A DNA stretch of 64,000 nucleotides from Parapusillimonas sp013416435 (GCF_052180245.1 NZ_CP197474.1:3720001-3784000); one strand, 5' to 3'. Counted from the first letter of the stretch, positions 34,902 to 44,395 are shown. Notes: generated by a model not told the origin, from the sequence alone. Numbers and translations are program-made.

Positions 34902-36104
34902 ATGACTGACTTCGGCGACTTCAAAGCCACACTCCAGACTCGGCGGCAGTTCTTGAAACTGTCGACCCTGTTCTCCGCCGCCGGCGCCCTTCCCCTGCTG
35001 CAAATGGCCAGTGCCGCCCGCGCTGCCCAACCCGACGCGCCGCTGCGCATCGGCTATCTGCCCATCACCGATGCAACACCGTTGCTCGTCGCTCACCACA
35101 ACGGTCTATTCGAGCAGCAAGGCCTGCAGGTGGAAAAGCCGCGGCTGTTTCGCAGCTGGGCGCAAATCGTCGAAGCCTTCCTCGCCGGCCAGGTCAATGC
35201 CGTGCACCTGCTGTCGCCGATGACCGTGTGGGCACGCTACGGCAGCCAATCACGCGCCAAGGTCGTCGCCTGGAACCATATGTCGGGCTCCGGCCTGACG
35301 GTACAGCACCACATCGACCGCGTGGCCGACCTGGGCGGCACCACCGTCGCCATCCCGTTCTGGTATTCGCTGCACAACATCGTGCTGCAGCATCTGCTCA
35401 AGAGCCAGGGCCTGGAACCCATCAGCGACGGCAATCCCGGCCCGACGCAGGTCAAGCTGGTGGTCATGGCGCCTTCCGACATGGTGCCCGCGCTGGCCAA
35501 TAAGCAGATTGCCGGCTATACGGTGGCGGAGCCCTTCAATGCCAATGCGGAGGTGCTCAAAGTCGGGAAAATCCTTCGTTTCACGGGCGATGTCTGGAAG
35601 GACCACGCCTGTTGCGTCGTTCTGATGCACGAGCAGGATCTCGAACAGCGGCCGGAATGGTCGCAGAAGGTCGTGAACGGCATCGTGCGCGCGCAAGCCT
35701 GGATACAGGACAACCGACAGGAAACGGCCCGTATCCTGTCACGCGACAATCCTCAGAAGTACACGCCGCATACCTACGAGGCGCTTGCCAATGTGCTGGA
35801 GCCCGAACGCATGGACAATGCGCATTACGAAGGCACAGGCGCCATCGTCAACAAGGACTGGAAAGAAAAACGCATCGACTTCCAGCCGTATCCCTACCCC
35901 AGCTATACCGAAGAACTCATCCGCAAGCTGAAGACCACGCTGGTTTCCGGCCAGAATGCCTTCCTTCAAGAGCTTGATCCGGCCTTCGTCGCACGCGACC
36001 TCGTGGACGACCGGTATGTGAAGCAGGCGATCCTGGCCAATGGCGGGCCCGCCGCTTTTGGTCTGCCGGATTCGTTCTCACGCGTAGAAACCATTACCAC
36101 CTGA
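34902..36104 (+). CDS. ABC transporter substrate-binding protein, NitT/TauT family, Tat signal
   Basis: 400 residues. The N-terminus has a twin-arginine signal TRRQFLKLS followed by a hydrophobic stretch and an ARAAQ cleavage region. Mature motifs IGYLPITDATPLLVAH and GLFEQQGL are those of the NrtA/SsuA/ThiY fold. The ligand could be nitrate, bicarbonate, a sulfonate or a thiamine precursor; I cannot decide. Tat export of a solute-binding protein often goes with cofactor- or folding-sensitive proteins. AAGGAG lies before the ATG. Confidence 0.9.
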   Translation: MTDFGDFKATLQTRRQFLKLSTLFSAAGALPLLQMASAARAAQPDAPLRIGYLPITDATPLLVAHHNGLFEQQGLQVEKPRLFRSWAQIVEAFLAGQVNAVHLLSPMTVWARYGSQSRAKVVAWNHMSGSGLTVQHHIDRVADLGGTTVAIPFWYSLHNIVLQHLLKSQGLEPISDGNPGPTQVKLVVMAPSDMVPALANKQIAGYTVAEPFNANAEVLKVGKILRFTGDVWKDHACCVVLMHEQDLEQRPEWSQKVVNGIVRAQAWIQDNRQETARILSRDNPQKYTPHTYEALANVLEPERMDNAHYEGTGAIVNKDWKEKRIDFQPYPYPSYTEELIRKLKTTLVSGQNAFLQELDPAFVARDLVDDRYVKQAILANGGPAAFGLPDSFSRVETITT

Positions 36105-36122
36105 CGCTGACAGGACACGCCC

Positions 36123-36953
36123 ATGCCCTCAACCCCTGCCCAAGACGCCCACGTTTCCCGTCCCGTAGCCGGAATTTCCTTCCAGCCGTTGCGCTGGCCG
36201 GGCTTGAACCCACAATTGGTCTATGGCCTGGCCGGCATGGCGGTGCTGGTCGGGCTCTGGGCTTTGGGCACCCACTTGCTGGCCGGCGGCCTGCCCTTGG
36301 CGGCCTCGCTGGCGCCGGGTGCCACCTTTCGGAGCCTGTACGAGCTGCTGAGCACCGGACAACTGACCACCCACACGGCGATGAGCTTGCAGCGCGTGCT
36401 GGTCGGGCTCGCACTGGCGTTGCTGATCGGCGTGCCGGTGGGGCTGGCCGTGGGCGGATCCAGAACGCTGGAGAACGCCAGCAGCACGGCCTTCCAGTTC
36501 CTGCGCATGATCTCGCCCCTGTCCTGGATGCCCATCGCAGTGATGGTTTTCGGCATCGGCGATGCCCCCATCTATTTCCTGCTGACCTTTGCCGCCGTCT
36601 GGCCCATCATGCTCAACACGGCCGCCGGCGTGCGCCAACTGGACCCGAAATGGCTGATGCTGGCGAAAAGCCTCAGCGCCACGCGCAGCGAAGTCTTGTT
36701 CCGCATCGTCGTGCCAGGCATCCTGGGCAACGTACTGACCGGGGTGCGGCTGGCCATCGGTGTCATCTGGATCGTTCTCGTCCCCTGCGAGATGCTGGGC
36801 GTGAGTTCGGGACTAGGCTATTACATACTGGACACCCGCGACCGCCTCGCCTACTCCGAACTCATGGCCGTCATCGTGCTGATCGGTGCCCTGGGCTTTC
36901 TGCTGGACGGCCTGGCGCAGCGCGCCTACCGCTACTGGTCGCGCAAGCCATAA
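36123..36953 (+). CDS. ABC transporter permease, NitT/TauT (SsuC-like) type
   Basis: 276 residues and about six transmembrane helices. The cytoplasmic EAA-like loop that contacts the ATPase reads AKSLSATRSEVLFRIVVPGILGNVLTG (about residues 181-207). Third gene of the importer, 18 nt after the binding protein. The arrangement ATPase-binding protein-permease is complete for this class, whose permease works as a homodimer. Confidence 0.92.
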   Translation: MPSTPAQDAHVSRPVAGISFQPLRWPGLNPQLVYGLAGMAVLVGLWALGTHLLAGGLPLAASLAPGATFRSLYELLSTGQLTTHTAMSLQRVLVGLALALLIGVPVGLAVGGSRTLENASSTAFQFLRMISPLSWMPIAVMVFGIGDAPIYFLLTFAAVWPIMLNTAAGVRQLDPKWLMLAKSLSATRSEVLFRIVVPGILGNVLTGVRLAIGVIWIVLVPCEMLGVSSGLGYYILDTRDRLAYSELMAVIVLIGALGFLLDGLAQRAYRYWSRKP

Positions 36954-36954
36954 A

Positions 36955-37058
36955 GGGTCAGACCCCATGCGGGGTCTGACCCCGACCGGCCATCTAGAAA
37001 GGGTCAGACCCCGTACGAAACGGCGAAAGGGGTCAGACCCCGCATGGGGTCTGACCCC
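36955..37058. repeat. Palindromic repeats between ABC permease and glucose dehydrogenase genes
   Basis: A copy at 36955-36983, a single arm at 37001-37016 and a copy at 37029-37058 (centre GCAT). The first starts 1 nt after the permease stop codon. Confidence 0.92.
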
Positions 37059-37118
37059 TGATGCATTGAGAGTATCACGGCCATGTCGCCGCCACGCACA
37101 TCAGCAGGAGAAGCCGTC

Positions 37119-39548
37119 ATGAACAGATCTTCTGAGGTTTCCACCGTCGGTCGGATCTGGCTCTACGTGCTTGCTTTGGGCTTGCTCGCAATCGGCCTGT
37201 TCCTGGCAATCGGCGGCGCAATACTCATCTCGCGCGGCGGCAGCTGGTACTTCCTCATTGCGGGCGCGGCCATCGTCACGTCCGCCATACAAGTGGCGCG
37301 CGGGCGCAGCACAGGGGCATGGATCTTCCTGGCCACCTTGACCGGCACCGCGCTATGGGCTCTTTTCGACGTTGGCCTGGATTACTGGGGACTCGTCTAG
37401 CGCCTGCTGGCACTGACGTTCCTGTCCGCGGTCGTGGCCTTCAGCCTGCCGCTGCTTCGCGGCGCCGACGGGTTCACCGCTCATCGCAAGCCCGGCCTCA
37501 TCCTCGGCTCCCTGCTGCTCTTGTCCGGGCTGCTGGGCTTCGGCTCCATGTTCCGCATCCATCCAGAACAGGTCGCGAACGCGCCCGCAACGCAGCGAGT
37601 GCCTGTCGCGCAGGACCAGGACCAAAAAGACTGGGCGCATTATGGCAACGACACCGGCACCGGCCGCTTTGCCGCGCTGGACCAGATCAATGTCGACAAT
37701 GTCGGGCGGCTCCAGCAAGCCTGGGTATTCCAGACAGGCGACATCCCGGAATCCACCGGCGCGGGCGCCGAAGACCAGCTCACGCCCATGCAGATCGGCG
37801 ACAAGCTGTTTCTATGCACGGCCAAGAATAATGTGATTGCGCTGGACGTCGATAGCGGCAAGCAATTGTGGCGGCGCGACTTCAACGCCAACGTGGGCGG
37901 CGTCTGGGAACGCTGCCGCGGCCTGGCGTATTTTGACGCCAATGCCCCGCTGGTGCAGCCCACCGTACCCGGATCCACGCCCGTGATCCCGCCCGAGCTG
38001 CCCGACGCGGCCTGCGAACGGCGCGTCCTGATGAACACCATCGACGCGCGCTTGGTCGCCATCAACGCCGACAATGGCGAAATGTGCGAAGAATTCGGCG
38101 ACCAGGGCATGGTCGACTTGAAGGCCGACATGGGCCCCATCGCCAACAAGGCCTACTACACCATGACCGCCGCACCCACTGTGGCGGGCACCACCGTCGT
38201 GGTGGGCGGACGTGTCGCCGACAATGTTCAGGTGGACATGCCCGGTGGCGTGGTGCGTGGCTTTGACGTCATCACCGGGCAGATGCGCTGGCACTTCGAT
38301 CCCGGCACGGACGACCCGACCGCCCCGCTGCCCGAAGGAAAGAATTACCAGCGCTCCACACCGAACGTCTGGGCGGGCATTTCCTATGACCCGGCCATGA
38401 ACGCCGTGTTCCTGCCAGTGGGTTCGGCATCGGTCGACCTGTACGGGGTGACGCGTACGGCGCTGGACGAAAAGTATGGCGCCTCGGTCGTGGCGGTGGA
38501 CGCCAGCACCGGCGCGGAAAAATGGCTCTACCAGACGGTGCGGCACGACTTGTGGGACTTCGACGTGCCGATGCCCCCCGCCCTCATCGACTTTCCCGGC
38601 GCGGACGGCAATCGGGTGCCCGCCGTGGTGGTGGCCACCAAAGCCGGACAGATATTCGTGCTCGATCGCCATACCGGCAAGCCGCTGACCCGCGTGGAAG
38701 AGCGCGAAGTGCGTCCCGCCCACATCCCCAACGAGCGCTACGCCAAAACCCAGCCTGTCTCCGTCGGCATGCCGCAAATCGGCACACAAACCCTGACGGA
38801 GTCCGATATGTGGGGCGCCACTCCGATGGACCAGTTGCTATGCCGCATCACGTTCAAGAGCATGCGCAACGACGGGTTGTTCACCGCACCGGACACCGAC
38901 CTGTCCCTGTCCTTTCCCGGTTCTCTGGGCGGCATGAACTGGGGCGGCATTTCGCACGATCCCAATAACCATATCATCTTCGTGAACGACATGCGCCTGG
39001 GCTTGTGGGTGCAGATGGTGCCCCAGCAGGCGGGCGGCGGGCGCCTTTCAGAGTGAGGCGAAGCGCCCAATGCCGGCATGGGCCAGGTACCACTGGGCGG
39101 CACACCTTACGCCGTGATGAAGGACCGCTTCTTGTCGCCCTTGGGCATCCCCTGCCAGAAGCCGCCGTTCGGCACCATGACCGCCGTGGACCTGAAGACG
39201 CAACAGATCGCCTGGCAGGTACCGGTCGGCACCGTCGAAGATACAGGGCCCATGGGCATCAAAATGAGGTTGCCCTTCGAGGTCGGCATGCCCACGCTAG
39301 GCCCGTCGCTGGCCACGCAAGGCGGCTTGCTGTTCTTCGCGGGTACCCAGGATTACTATCTGCGCGCCTTCGATACGGCCACCGGCAAGGAAGTCTGGAA
39401 ACAGCGCCTGCCCGTAGGCAGCCAGGGCGGGCCCATCACCTACAAGTCGCCCAAGACCGGCAAGCAGTATGTGGTGATCTCGGCGGGCGGCGCCCGGCAA
39501 TCCCCTGATCGCGGCGACTACGTCATTGCCTATGCCCTGCCCGATTGA
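37119..39548 (+). pseudogene. gcd: Membrane-bound PQQ glucose dehydrogenase with two in-frame stop codons
   Basis: One continuous frame of 809 codon positions matches quinoprotein glucose dehydrogenase: an N-terminal five-helix membrane domain, then the periplasmic eight-bladed PQQ propeller, ending GDYVIAYALPD. It oxidises glucose to gluconolactone and reduces ubiquinone. The frame is broken by TAG at codon 94 (37398-37400, after YWGLV) and TGA at codon 646 (39054-39056, before GEAPNAGMGQVP). There is no frameshift, and sequence on both sides stays family-like. The length equals the intact enzyme (about 800). The start ATG 37119 has AGGAGA upstream. Recent inactivation is most likely. Confidence 0.85.
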
Positions 39549-39562
39549 GTCTGACGTTGGAT

Positions 39563-39646
39563 GGGGTCAGACCCCATGCGGGGTCTGACCCCGCGAATCG
39601 GCGGGCAGTATGGGCTAGGGTCAGACCCCGTACGGGGTCTGACCCC
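39563..39646. repeat. Palindromic repeats between convergent gcd and MFS genes
   Basis: Copies at 39563-39592 (centre CATG) and 39618-39646 (centre GTAC, one G missing in the first arm). The second ends 7 nt before the MFS stop codon. Confidence 0.92.
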
Positions 39647-39653
39647 GGCCGAG

Positions 39654-40880
39654 TCACGATGGGGCCTGACCTTGCGGGTCGGCGGGCAGCAGCAAAACGA
39701 TCGCCGCCGTGCAGACCGCGATGCCCGCCATGCCCAGGAACAGCGATGCGAAGCTTGACGCTTTGACGACGGGGCCCAGCAGCCAGACTGCAAGAGAGCT
39801 CACCCCGAAAGACACGGCCAGGCGCATGCCGGCCACGCGCGAGCGCATGCTGTCGTCTACGTACTTGACGATCATGGCGTCGGTGAACGGAATGCTGCCG
39901 AAGATGCAGACCATGGCGCCAAGCAGTGCGAAGAACAGCCACCAGCCGTTGGCCATGGCGGCCAGCACCAGCCACGGAATCTGCGCCAGCACCATGCACA
40001 GATACAGGCGCTTGAGCGGAATCTTGTCGATCAGATGGCCGACAACCACCTGAGTCAGCGACGCCAGGGTATAGATGATGGCCAGCAACAGCCCGATCAG
40101 CGCCGGGTCGTGGATCAAGCCGCTGAAGCGTTCCGTCAGCAACTGGGTATTGCCGTTGGTGGTGAAGTTGAACAGCAGGCTGCCCGTAATGGCGGCTGCG
40201 GTCATCACGAGCAAGGCCTTGGCCAACTGGCCGGGGGGCAACACGACTTGCGGCGGCTTGCGGCTGCGTCCGGGCGCCGGGCCTTGCGGCTCGCACAACA
40301 GCGCAAATGCAAGACCGCAAGCCAGTGCGATCACGCCCGGAACGGCGAATGCGGCGCGCCAGCCCCACCACTGCACCAGAAACCCCGTAAGCAAAGCCGC
40401 GCCCGCCACGCCCAGGTTGCCGGCCAGACCGTTGATGCCGATTACCGCACCGGGCCGGCTGGCGCGCTGGACCAGCATCGGAATGCCCACCGGGTGATAA
40501 ATGGATGCGAAGATGCCGATCAGTGCCAGCCCACCCGCAAGCTGCCATGGACCTTGTGCCAATGAGGTAAGCAGTGCCGCCACGCCCAAGCCGAAGAAGA
40601 AAACGAGCATCATCTGCCGGCGCCCCCAAAGGTCGCCCAGCCGGCCGGCGGGCACCGACCCGATGCCGAATAGAAAGAAGGCACCCACGCTGTAAGGCAT
40701 CAGGTCTTCCCAATGCGCGAAACCGAACTCGGTGGCGATGGCCCCCACGGCCGTCGCGAAGATGAGCAGGAACAGGTGATCGAGCGCGTGCCCCACATTG
40801 AGCAGCAGCGCCACTTGGCGAGGGTGGTCCTTGACCACGGCGGACTCGAGTTCCGCCGACAATGAGCTTTTCGTATTCAT
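39654..40880 (-). CDS. MFS transporter
   Basis: 408 residues with 12 transmembrane helices. The loop 2-3 motif appears as GSVPAGRLGDLWGRRQMM (about 75-92). An unusual feature is the helix-1 segment NVGHALDHLFLLIFATAVG, which recalls fosmidomycin-resistance-like (Fsr) exporters. Substrate unknown. It is divergent from an AraC regulator with an operator-like region between, suggesting regulated efflux. Confidence 0.88.
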   Translation of the reverse strand: MNTKSSLSAELESAVVKDHPRQVALLLNVGHALDHLFLLIFATAVGAIATEFGFAHWEDLMPYSVGAFFLFGIGSVPAGRLGDLWGRRQMMLVFFFGLGVAALLTSLAQGPWQLAGGLALIGIFASIYHPVGIPMLVQRASRPGAVIGINGLAGNLGVAGAALLTGFLVQWWGWRAAFAVPGVIALACGLAFALLCEPQGPAPGRSRKPPQVVLPPGQLAKALLVMTAAAITGSLLFNFTTNGNTQLLTERFSGLIHDPALIGLLLAIIYTLASLTQVVVGHLIDKIPLKRLYLCMVLAQIPWLVLAAMANGWWLFFALLGAMVCIFGSIPFTDAMIVKYVDDSMRSRVAGMRLAVSFGVSSLAVWLLGPVVKASSFASLFLGMAGIAVCTAAIVLLLPADPQGQAPS

Positions 40881-40883
40881 AAC

Positions 40884-40938
40884 GATAGTCTGACTGATAT
40901 AAAATCAGTCGTCTTTCGAGGTTTTTCCATAGACTATC
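40884..40938. promoter_or_regulatory. Nested inverted repeats between MFS and AraC genes
   Basis: GACTGAT-N5-ATCAGTC (40892-40898 with 40904-40910) lies within an outer pair GATAGTCT (40884-40891) and AGACTATC (40931-40938). They occupy the 63-bp gap between divergent starts and are likely the AraC-protein operator and overlapping promoters. Confidence 0.55.
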
Positions 40939-40943
40939 GCGAA

Positions 40944-41738
40944 ATGGACACCTTAACTCTCCAAGCTGGCCCCCATGCAATTTCCCCGGTCGTTCTGCCC
41001 GACGCGGCCGAAGGGCCCATGCTGGTTGCCCGCCATCGCTCGTTTCCCGCCGGCGCGCATATCCCGGCCCATCAGCACATACGCGGCCAGTTCCTGTTTG
41101 CCGCGGCCGGCACGATGTTCGTACGCACCCCCGGCCATGCCTGGCTGGTGCCTCCAAGCCGAGCCCTATGGATTCCCTCCGGCATCGAACATGCGATCGA
41201 CGCCCATGGCGAGCTGGACATGCGTACCCTCTATCTGGATGCGGCCAGCGCCGCTCGGCTGCCGCAAGCATGCGCGGTGCTGGATGTCACAGCCCTGCTG
41301 CGCGAACTCATCATGCGCATGACCTCGTCCATATCGCTCGACGGCAAAGAAACCATTGCATTGATCGGACAATTGGCGGTCCTGGAAATCAGCCGGCTGC
41401 AAAGCTGCGCGCTGGAGCTGCCGCTGCCGGCCAGCGCCGACCTGCTCGATCTGTGCGAACGAGTGCTGCAAAACCCCACACGCGCCGATGACGAGCCGGT
41501 TCCCGGAAGCAATCGCCGCCTTTATCGGCGGTTCCGGACCGAGACCGGGCTCAGCTATGTGCAATGGCGCAAGCAGGCATGCCTGCTCCATGCGGTACGC
41601 CTGCTCGGTGCAGGCCGGCCGGTCACCCAGGTTGCCCTGGACCTGGGATACGAAAGCCCGAGCGCGTTCTCGACGATGTTCCGCCGCAGCCTGGGCGTCA
41701 CGCCGCGCGCATTCTCGCCACGGCACACCAAGACATAG
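40944..41738 (+). CDS. AraC-family regulator (cupin + HTH)
   Basis: 264 residues. The N-terminal cupin sensor domain (about 15-100) has HQHIRGQFLFAAAG and IPSGIEH; the C-terminal double helix-turn-helix (about 165-260) has the signature VALDLGYESPSAFSTMFRRSLGVTPRAF. This layout matches NimR-type regulators of exporters. It probably controls the divergent MFS gene. It ends 11 nt before the ECF41 sigma gene, so the two may be co-transcribed. Confidence 0.9.
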   Translation: MDTLTLQAGPHAISPVVLPDAAEGPMLVARHRSFPAGAHIPAHQHIRGQFLFAAAGTMFVRTPGHAWLVPPSRALWIPSGIEHAIDAHGELDMRTLYLDAASAARLPQACAVLDVTALLRELIMRMTSSISLDGKETIALIGQLAVLEISRLQSCALELPLPASADLLDLCERVLQNPTRADDEPVPGSNRRLYRRFRTETGLSYVQWRKQACLLHAVRLLGAGRPVTQVALDLGYESPSAFSTMFRRSLGVTPRAFSPRHTKT

Positions 41739-41749
41739 CGAAGGCCCTC

Positions 41750-42637
41750 ATGGACGACACGACAAACACCTTCAATCGGCTTCGTCCGCGATTGCTGAAG
41801 ATCGCTTACCGGATGCTGGGCGCGGTCGCCGAAGCGGAAGACGTCGTGCAGGATGCCTGGCTGCGCTGGCATGCGGCGCAGCCAGATGTCGACAATGCCG
41901 AAGCATGGCTCGTCTCGGTGACGACCCGCCTGTCCATTGACCGGCTGCGCGCCGCCAAGATCCAGCGGGAATACTATTCAGGAATCTGGCTGCCGGAGCC
42001 CCAGATGACCGAGCCGCCGGCAACGCCCGAACAGATCAACGAACGTGCCGACGATGTATCGATGGCCTTCCTGATACTGCTCGAAAGGCTTACACCCGAA
42101 GCCCGCGCCGCCTTCCTTCTGCATGAAGTCTTCGATGTCGACTATGGTCCGATCGCCGATACGCTGGGCAAGACCCAGGCGGCATGCCGGCAGCTCGTAA
42201 GCCGCGCAAAAGCGCAACTGCGCGACGATCGCCCGCGATTTACCGTGCCCCGCGCGACGCATCATCGTCTGATGCAGACCTTTGCCCAGGTCCTTGAACG
42301 CGGCGACCTTGCCGGAATCCATGCGCTGCTTGCCGAAGACGCCATGCTGATGGGCGACGGCGGAGGCCGGGTCAGCAGCTTTCCCAAGCCCATGGTGGGC
42401 GGCAGGCGCATCGCGCAACTCTTCTTTGCAGCAACGCGGCGCTACAAAGACGAACTGCACATCGAACTGGCCGCCCTCAATGGACAGTGGGCCCTGCTGC
42501 GCTTCATCCAGGGCCGGCTGGAATCCGCGCAGCTTTTCGAACTGGACGGCGAGCGCATTGCCCGCATCTACGTTCAGCGCAACCCCGACAAGCTGGCCCG
42601 CATCGCAGCGGCATATTCGGACCGCCAGGCCTATTGA
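41750..42637 (+). CDS. ECF41-family RNA polymerase sigma factor with SnoaL-like C-terminal domain
   Basis: 295 residues. Sigma region 2 (about 8-75: AYRMLGAVAEAEDVVQDAWLRW) and region 4 (about 105-155) are followed by a NTF2/SnoaL-like domain (about 170-295). Two hallmarks of group ECF41 are present: DGGGR (203-207) and NPDKL (278-282). In this group the C-terminal domain replaces an anti-sigma factor and tunes activity. ECF41 genes are usually next to carboxymuconolactone decarboxylase, oxidoreductase or epimerase genes; an AhpD-like gene follows here. The ATG at 41750 gives the standard N-terminus. Confidence 0.95.
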   Translation: MDDTTNTFNRLRPRLLKIAYRMLGAVAEAEDVVQDAWLRWHAAQPDVDNAEAWLVSVTTRLSIDRLRAAKIQREYYSGIWLPEPQMTEPPATPEQINERADDVSMAFLILLERLTPEARAAFLLHEVFDVDYGPIADTLGKTQAACRQLVSRAKAQLRDDRPRFTVPRATHHRLMQTFAQVLERGDLAGIHALLAEDAMLMGDGGGRVSSFPKPMVGGRRIAQLFFAATRRYKDELHIELAALNGQWALLRFIQGRLESAQLFELDGERIARIYVQRNPDKLARIAAAYSDRQAY

Positions 42638-42805
42638 AGCCCTGGCATGCTGCGCTTTCCTCCTTTGGTGCGCATCGGGCAACAGTCTGTACCCATCTGC
42701 ATGCCTACCCCCGTGCCGCATTCGTCCCTACCATGGCGACATAGGGCTTTCCGCCGCTATCGTCACCCGGACAAGAGTGCCGTCTTACCATCGACAGGAG
42801 CAACC

Positions 42806-43285
42806 ATGACCCAACGCATCAACTATATTCATCAATCGCCGGAATTATTCAAGAAGTTCCTCGAATTCAGCAATGCCCTGAAGAACAGCGCCATAGAGGA
42901 AGCCATCCGCGACCTGGTTTCGATCCGCGCCTCGCAGCTCAATGGCTGCGGCTTCTGCCTCGACATGCACGTAAAAGAAGCGCATATTCACGGCGAACGT
43001 CCCTTGCGCCTGTATCATGTGGCGACCTGGCGCGAATCGACGCTTTTCTCTCCGCGCGAACGCGCAGCCCTGGCGTGGACCGAGGTCCTGACCAAGCTTC
43101 CCGACCACGGGGTGCCCGACGAAATCTATGAACGGGTGCTTACCCAATTCAATGAAAAAGAGCTGTCCGACCTGACCTTCGCGGTGATGGCCATCAATGG
43201 ATGGAACCGCGCAAACGTCGCATTCAAGACGGTGCCAGGATCCGCCGACAAGGCCTTCGGCCTGGATAAGGCGAATCTCGCTTGA
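42806..43285 (+). CDS. AhpD-like carboxymuconolactone-decarboxylase protein, ECF41 partner
   Basis: 159 residues with the redox motif C48-G-F-C51-LDMH55 in an all-alpha AhpD fold. AGGAG sits 5-9 nt before ATG 42806. Members of this type are the standard neighbours and presumed targets of ECF41 sigma factors. The 168-bp gap after the sigma gene shows no recognisable TGTCACA-N16-CGTC promoter; that motif is instead found downstream, at 43337. Confidence 0.9.
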   Translation: MTQRINYIHQSPELFKKFLEFSNALKNSAIEEAIRDLVSIRASQLNGCGFCLDMHVKEAHIHGERPLRLYHVATWRESTLFSPRERAALAWTEVLTKLPDHGVPDEIYERVLTQFNEKELSDLTFAVMAINGWNRANVAFKTVPGSADKAFGLDKANLA

Positions 43286-43336
43286 ACGCTCCGGCCAGGC
43301 GGCCTGGACCGCCATGACAGGAAAATTAATTAGCAG

Positions 43337-43363
43337 TGTCACAAACCGTGGTCCCCATACGTC
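43337..43363 (+). promoter_or_regulatory. ECF41-type promoter
   Basis: TGTCACA (43337-43343), a 16-nt spacer and CGTC (43360-43363) match the published ECF41 target consensus TGTCACA-N16-CGTC exactly. It lies 10 bp before the ATG of the LysR gene, about 700 bp from the ECF41 gene end. The transcript would be leaderless or nearly so for that ATG. Confidence 0.65.
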
Positions 43364-43372
43364 TAATCGAGT

Positions 43373-44395
43373 ATGGATACCACGACACACTTCCCGGCGC
43401 CGACAGATCATGCACGCCCCTCCAATGCCGGCGTCGCTGACCCGCTCGCCGGCAGCTTCATCACCAGCTACGCAGGCGTCATCGCCTTTCTGGCCGTCGC
43501 CGACGAAGGCAGTTTTTCACGGGCGAGCGATCGGCTGGGCATCGGCCGCTCCGCGGTCAGCCGTAGCGTCCAGAAGCTCGAGGCGCAGCTGGATGCCCGC
43601 CTGTTCCATCGGACGACCCGAAGCACGGCACTGACACGCGAAGGCGAGCTGTTCTACCGGAACTGCCAGCCCGGAGTGGCGCGCATCGTCCAAGCGCTGG
43701 AAGACTTGCGCGAACTGCGCGACGGCCCGCCACACGGCCACCTACGCATCCATTCGAACCCGGGCTTCGGCCGCAAGGTGATCGCTCCGCTGCTGCATGG
43801 CTTTCATGCACAGTACCCCGACATCACTCTTGAACTCCTGCTGGACGATCGTCCCGCAGACTTCATCGTGGACCGCATCGATGTGTCATTCCGGGACGGC
43901 CGCATGGAAGACTCCGATATCGTGGCGCGGCAATTGATACCGATGCAGATGATCACCTGCGCCTCGCCTGCCTACGCGGAAGCCAAGGGCTTGCCGCGCC
44001 GTGTCGATGAACTGGCCGGCCATCGCTGCATCAACTATCGCACTGCAACGGGCCGGATCCGGGAATGGGAATTCAAAATCGACGGTTACGCCAAGCGGCA
44101 TCTGCCGCCCGCCCAGCATACGTTCAACGACCTGGATCTGATCCTGCAGGCGGTGTTGCATGGTCAAGGCATTGCCCAGCTTCCCGCATACCTGGTGTGC
44201 GAACTGGTCAACAACCGCAAGCTGACCGTATGCCTGGCCCAGCATGCGCCCGACGACGGCGGCCACTATCTTTGCTACTTGAGCCGCAAGCAGCTTCCCG
44301 CGCGGATCCGCGTGTTCATCGATCATGTGACCGAACAGGCCCGTTCATTGGACCTGCAGTGCCTAACCACCCTGGCGAACGCGCCCTCGACCTGA
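43373..44395 (+). CDS. LysR-family transcriptional regulator
   Basis: 340 residues, about 35 longer at the N-terminus than usual. The HTH begins near GVIAFLAVADEGSFSRASDRLGIGRSAVSRSVQKLE (about 35-70), followed by a CrgA-like effector domain with GHLRIHSNPGFGRKVIAPLL. The extra N-terminal residues and the lack of a ribosome binding site at ATG 43373 may mean leaderless translation from the adjacent ECF41-type promoter; no better in-frame ATG exists before the HTH. Probably regulates the short-chain dehydrogenase/Ohr genes downstream (inference). Confidence 0.88.
   Translation: MDTTTHFPAPTDHARPSNAGVADPLAGSFITSYAGVIAFLAVADEGSFSRASDRLGIGRSAVSRSVQKLEAQLDARLFHRTTRSTALTREGELFYRNCQPGVARIVQALEDLRELRDGPPHGHLRIHSNPGFGRKVIAPLLHGFHAQYPDITLELLLDDRPADFIVDRIDVSFRDGRMEDSDIVARQLIPMQMITCASPAYAEAKGLPRRVDELAGHRCINYRTATGRIREWEFKIDGYAKRHLPPAQHTFNDLDLILQAVLHGQGIAQLPAYLVCELVNNRKLTVCLAQHAPDDGGHYLCYLSRKQLPARIRVFIDHVTEQARSLDLQCLTTLANAPST

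Noticed and set aside
37119..39548. Programmed stop-codon read-through or selenocysteine in gcd
   Set aside because: The two stops differ (TAG and TGA), neither is at a known active-site position, and no SECIS-like hairpin is evident right after the TGA; simple inactivation is more likely.
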